From UBA7332 sp051648105 (lineage in GTDB: Bacteria; Bacteroidota; Bacteroidia; Bacteroidales; UBA7332), in NCBI GenBank assembly GCA_051648105.1, contig JBOFEN010000008.1, forward strand, positions 1 through 44,606: DNA of 44,606 bases. The letters run 5' to 3'. Position numbers and translations under genes: made by a program. Below the pieces are notes generated by a model. The model saw only the letters and a program-made list of their open reading frames with translations, did no database searches and had not been told where the DNA came from. This document shows positions 44,354 to 44,606 of the stretch, one piece after another. Within the stretch, counting starts at the first letter, position 1; every line of letters starts with the position of its first letter.

Positions 44354-44606
44354 TGCAATTGTTAGGGGCGTATATTTACGCCCTATTTAGCGAGTAATGT
44401 GCTTGTCCAATTCATTGATTACCACCATGCGGAAGGTGTTCGGGCGCAACTTGCGCCCCTACAGTTGAACAATGCATAATTCATAATTGAAGAAATATTC
44501 ACACCGTAGGTGTGTAATGTCTTAGCCCCAACGGGGTGTGATCTGTCAGCCTAGCCTGTCAGGGCTAGGTCGGGGAATGGTAATGTGAATTGAGCCCCAA
44601 TGGGGT
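44354..44606. repeat. Cluster of GC-rich palindromes, dispersed-repeat type
   Basis: Short perfect palindromes follow one another in otherwise AT-rich DNA: GGGCGTA/TACGCCC (44366-44383), GGGCGCAA/TTGCGCCC (44442-44458), CACACC/GGTGTG (44500-44514), CCCC-AACG... pairing as CCCC/GGGG (44526-44536), CCTAGCC/GGCTAGG (44550-44569) and CCCC-AAT-GGGG (44595-44605). The words gcataattcataatt and CCCCAAnGGGG recur. From general experience such modules are repeated across Bacteroidales intergenic regions. No gene is present from 44100 to the end of the window. Confidence 0.65.

Noticed and set aside
1..44606. tRNA, rRNA, insertion sequences or prophage genes
   Set aside because: No tRNA TPsiC arm pattern with matching acceptor stem, rRNA segment, transposase, integrase or phage gene was recognised on either strand.

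Overview
The window comes from an AT-rich member of the Bacteroidota, most likely an anaerobic, glycan-using Bacteroidales. The evidence is a Sov/SprA type IX secretion translocon, a SusC/SusD pair with an ECF sigma factor and FecR anti-sigma factor, a lipid-anchored TamA-like protein, a LytS/LytTR two-component system, and several promoters matching the Bacteroidota consensus TTTG-N19-21-TAnnTTTG. I cannot name genus or species. A ruvA-sov neighbourhood also occurs in Porphyromonas gingivalis (from memory), but the glycan locus here points to a fibre or host-glycan degrader.

Left part (1-20.2 kb), housekeeping and envelope genes. A gene cut by the window edge ends in a cold-shock-like domain and faces dnaB across a perfect 58-nt palindromic terminator. 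dnaB is divergent from ispE. After ispE comes about 800 nt of gene-free DNA full of short inverted and direct repeats. A minus-strand run follows, apparently co-transcribed in the order tamL, cdsA, ruvX, def, acyl-CoA carboxyltransferase, biotin carrier protein; ruvX also has its own consensus promoter almost on its start codon. Upstream of tamL lie a clostripain-like (C11) lipoprotein and an unrecognised 153-residue gene. On the plus strand ruvA is followed after 29 nt by sprA/sov (2486 residues).

Middle part (20.3-30.1 kb), stress and transport. It holds a YceI-like lipoprotein, then a four-gene operon with ATGA overlaps: membrane fusion lipoprotein, TetR regulator, RND pump, TolC-like outer-membrane factor. 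A LytS-type histidine kinase and LytTR response regulator follow, and a convergent ZIP-family metal transporter.

Right part (30.2-43.2 kb), a minus-strand polysaccharide utilisation locus. In transcription order it reads GH3 lipoprotein, GH43-like enzyme with F5/8C and FN3 domains, ECF sigma factor, FecR anti-sigma, STN-domain SusC, SusD, GH109-like lipoprotein. The SusC STN domain, FecR and sigma factor form a recognisable trans-envelope signalling chain that should switch the locus on when its glycan is imported. Intrinsic terminators divide the locus into at least four transcripts.

The last 1.4 kb (43.2-44.6 kb) is non-coding but rich in structure. It contains a complete cobalamin riboswitch on the minus strand with its own -7 element and no B12-related gene after it, a separate 122-nt three-way-junction-like inverted repeat of unknown identity between that riboswitch and the GH3 gene, and a cluster of GC-rich palindromes typical of dispersed intergenic repeats. 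The riboswitch and the unknown structured element are the most unusual things seen. No CRISPR array, insertion sequence, phage gene, rRNA or tRNA was found.
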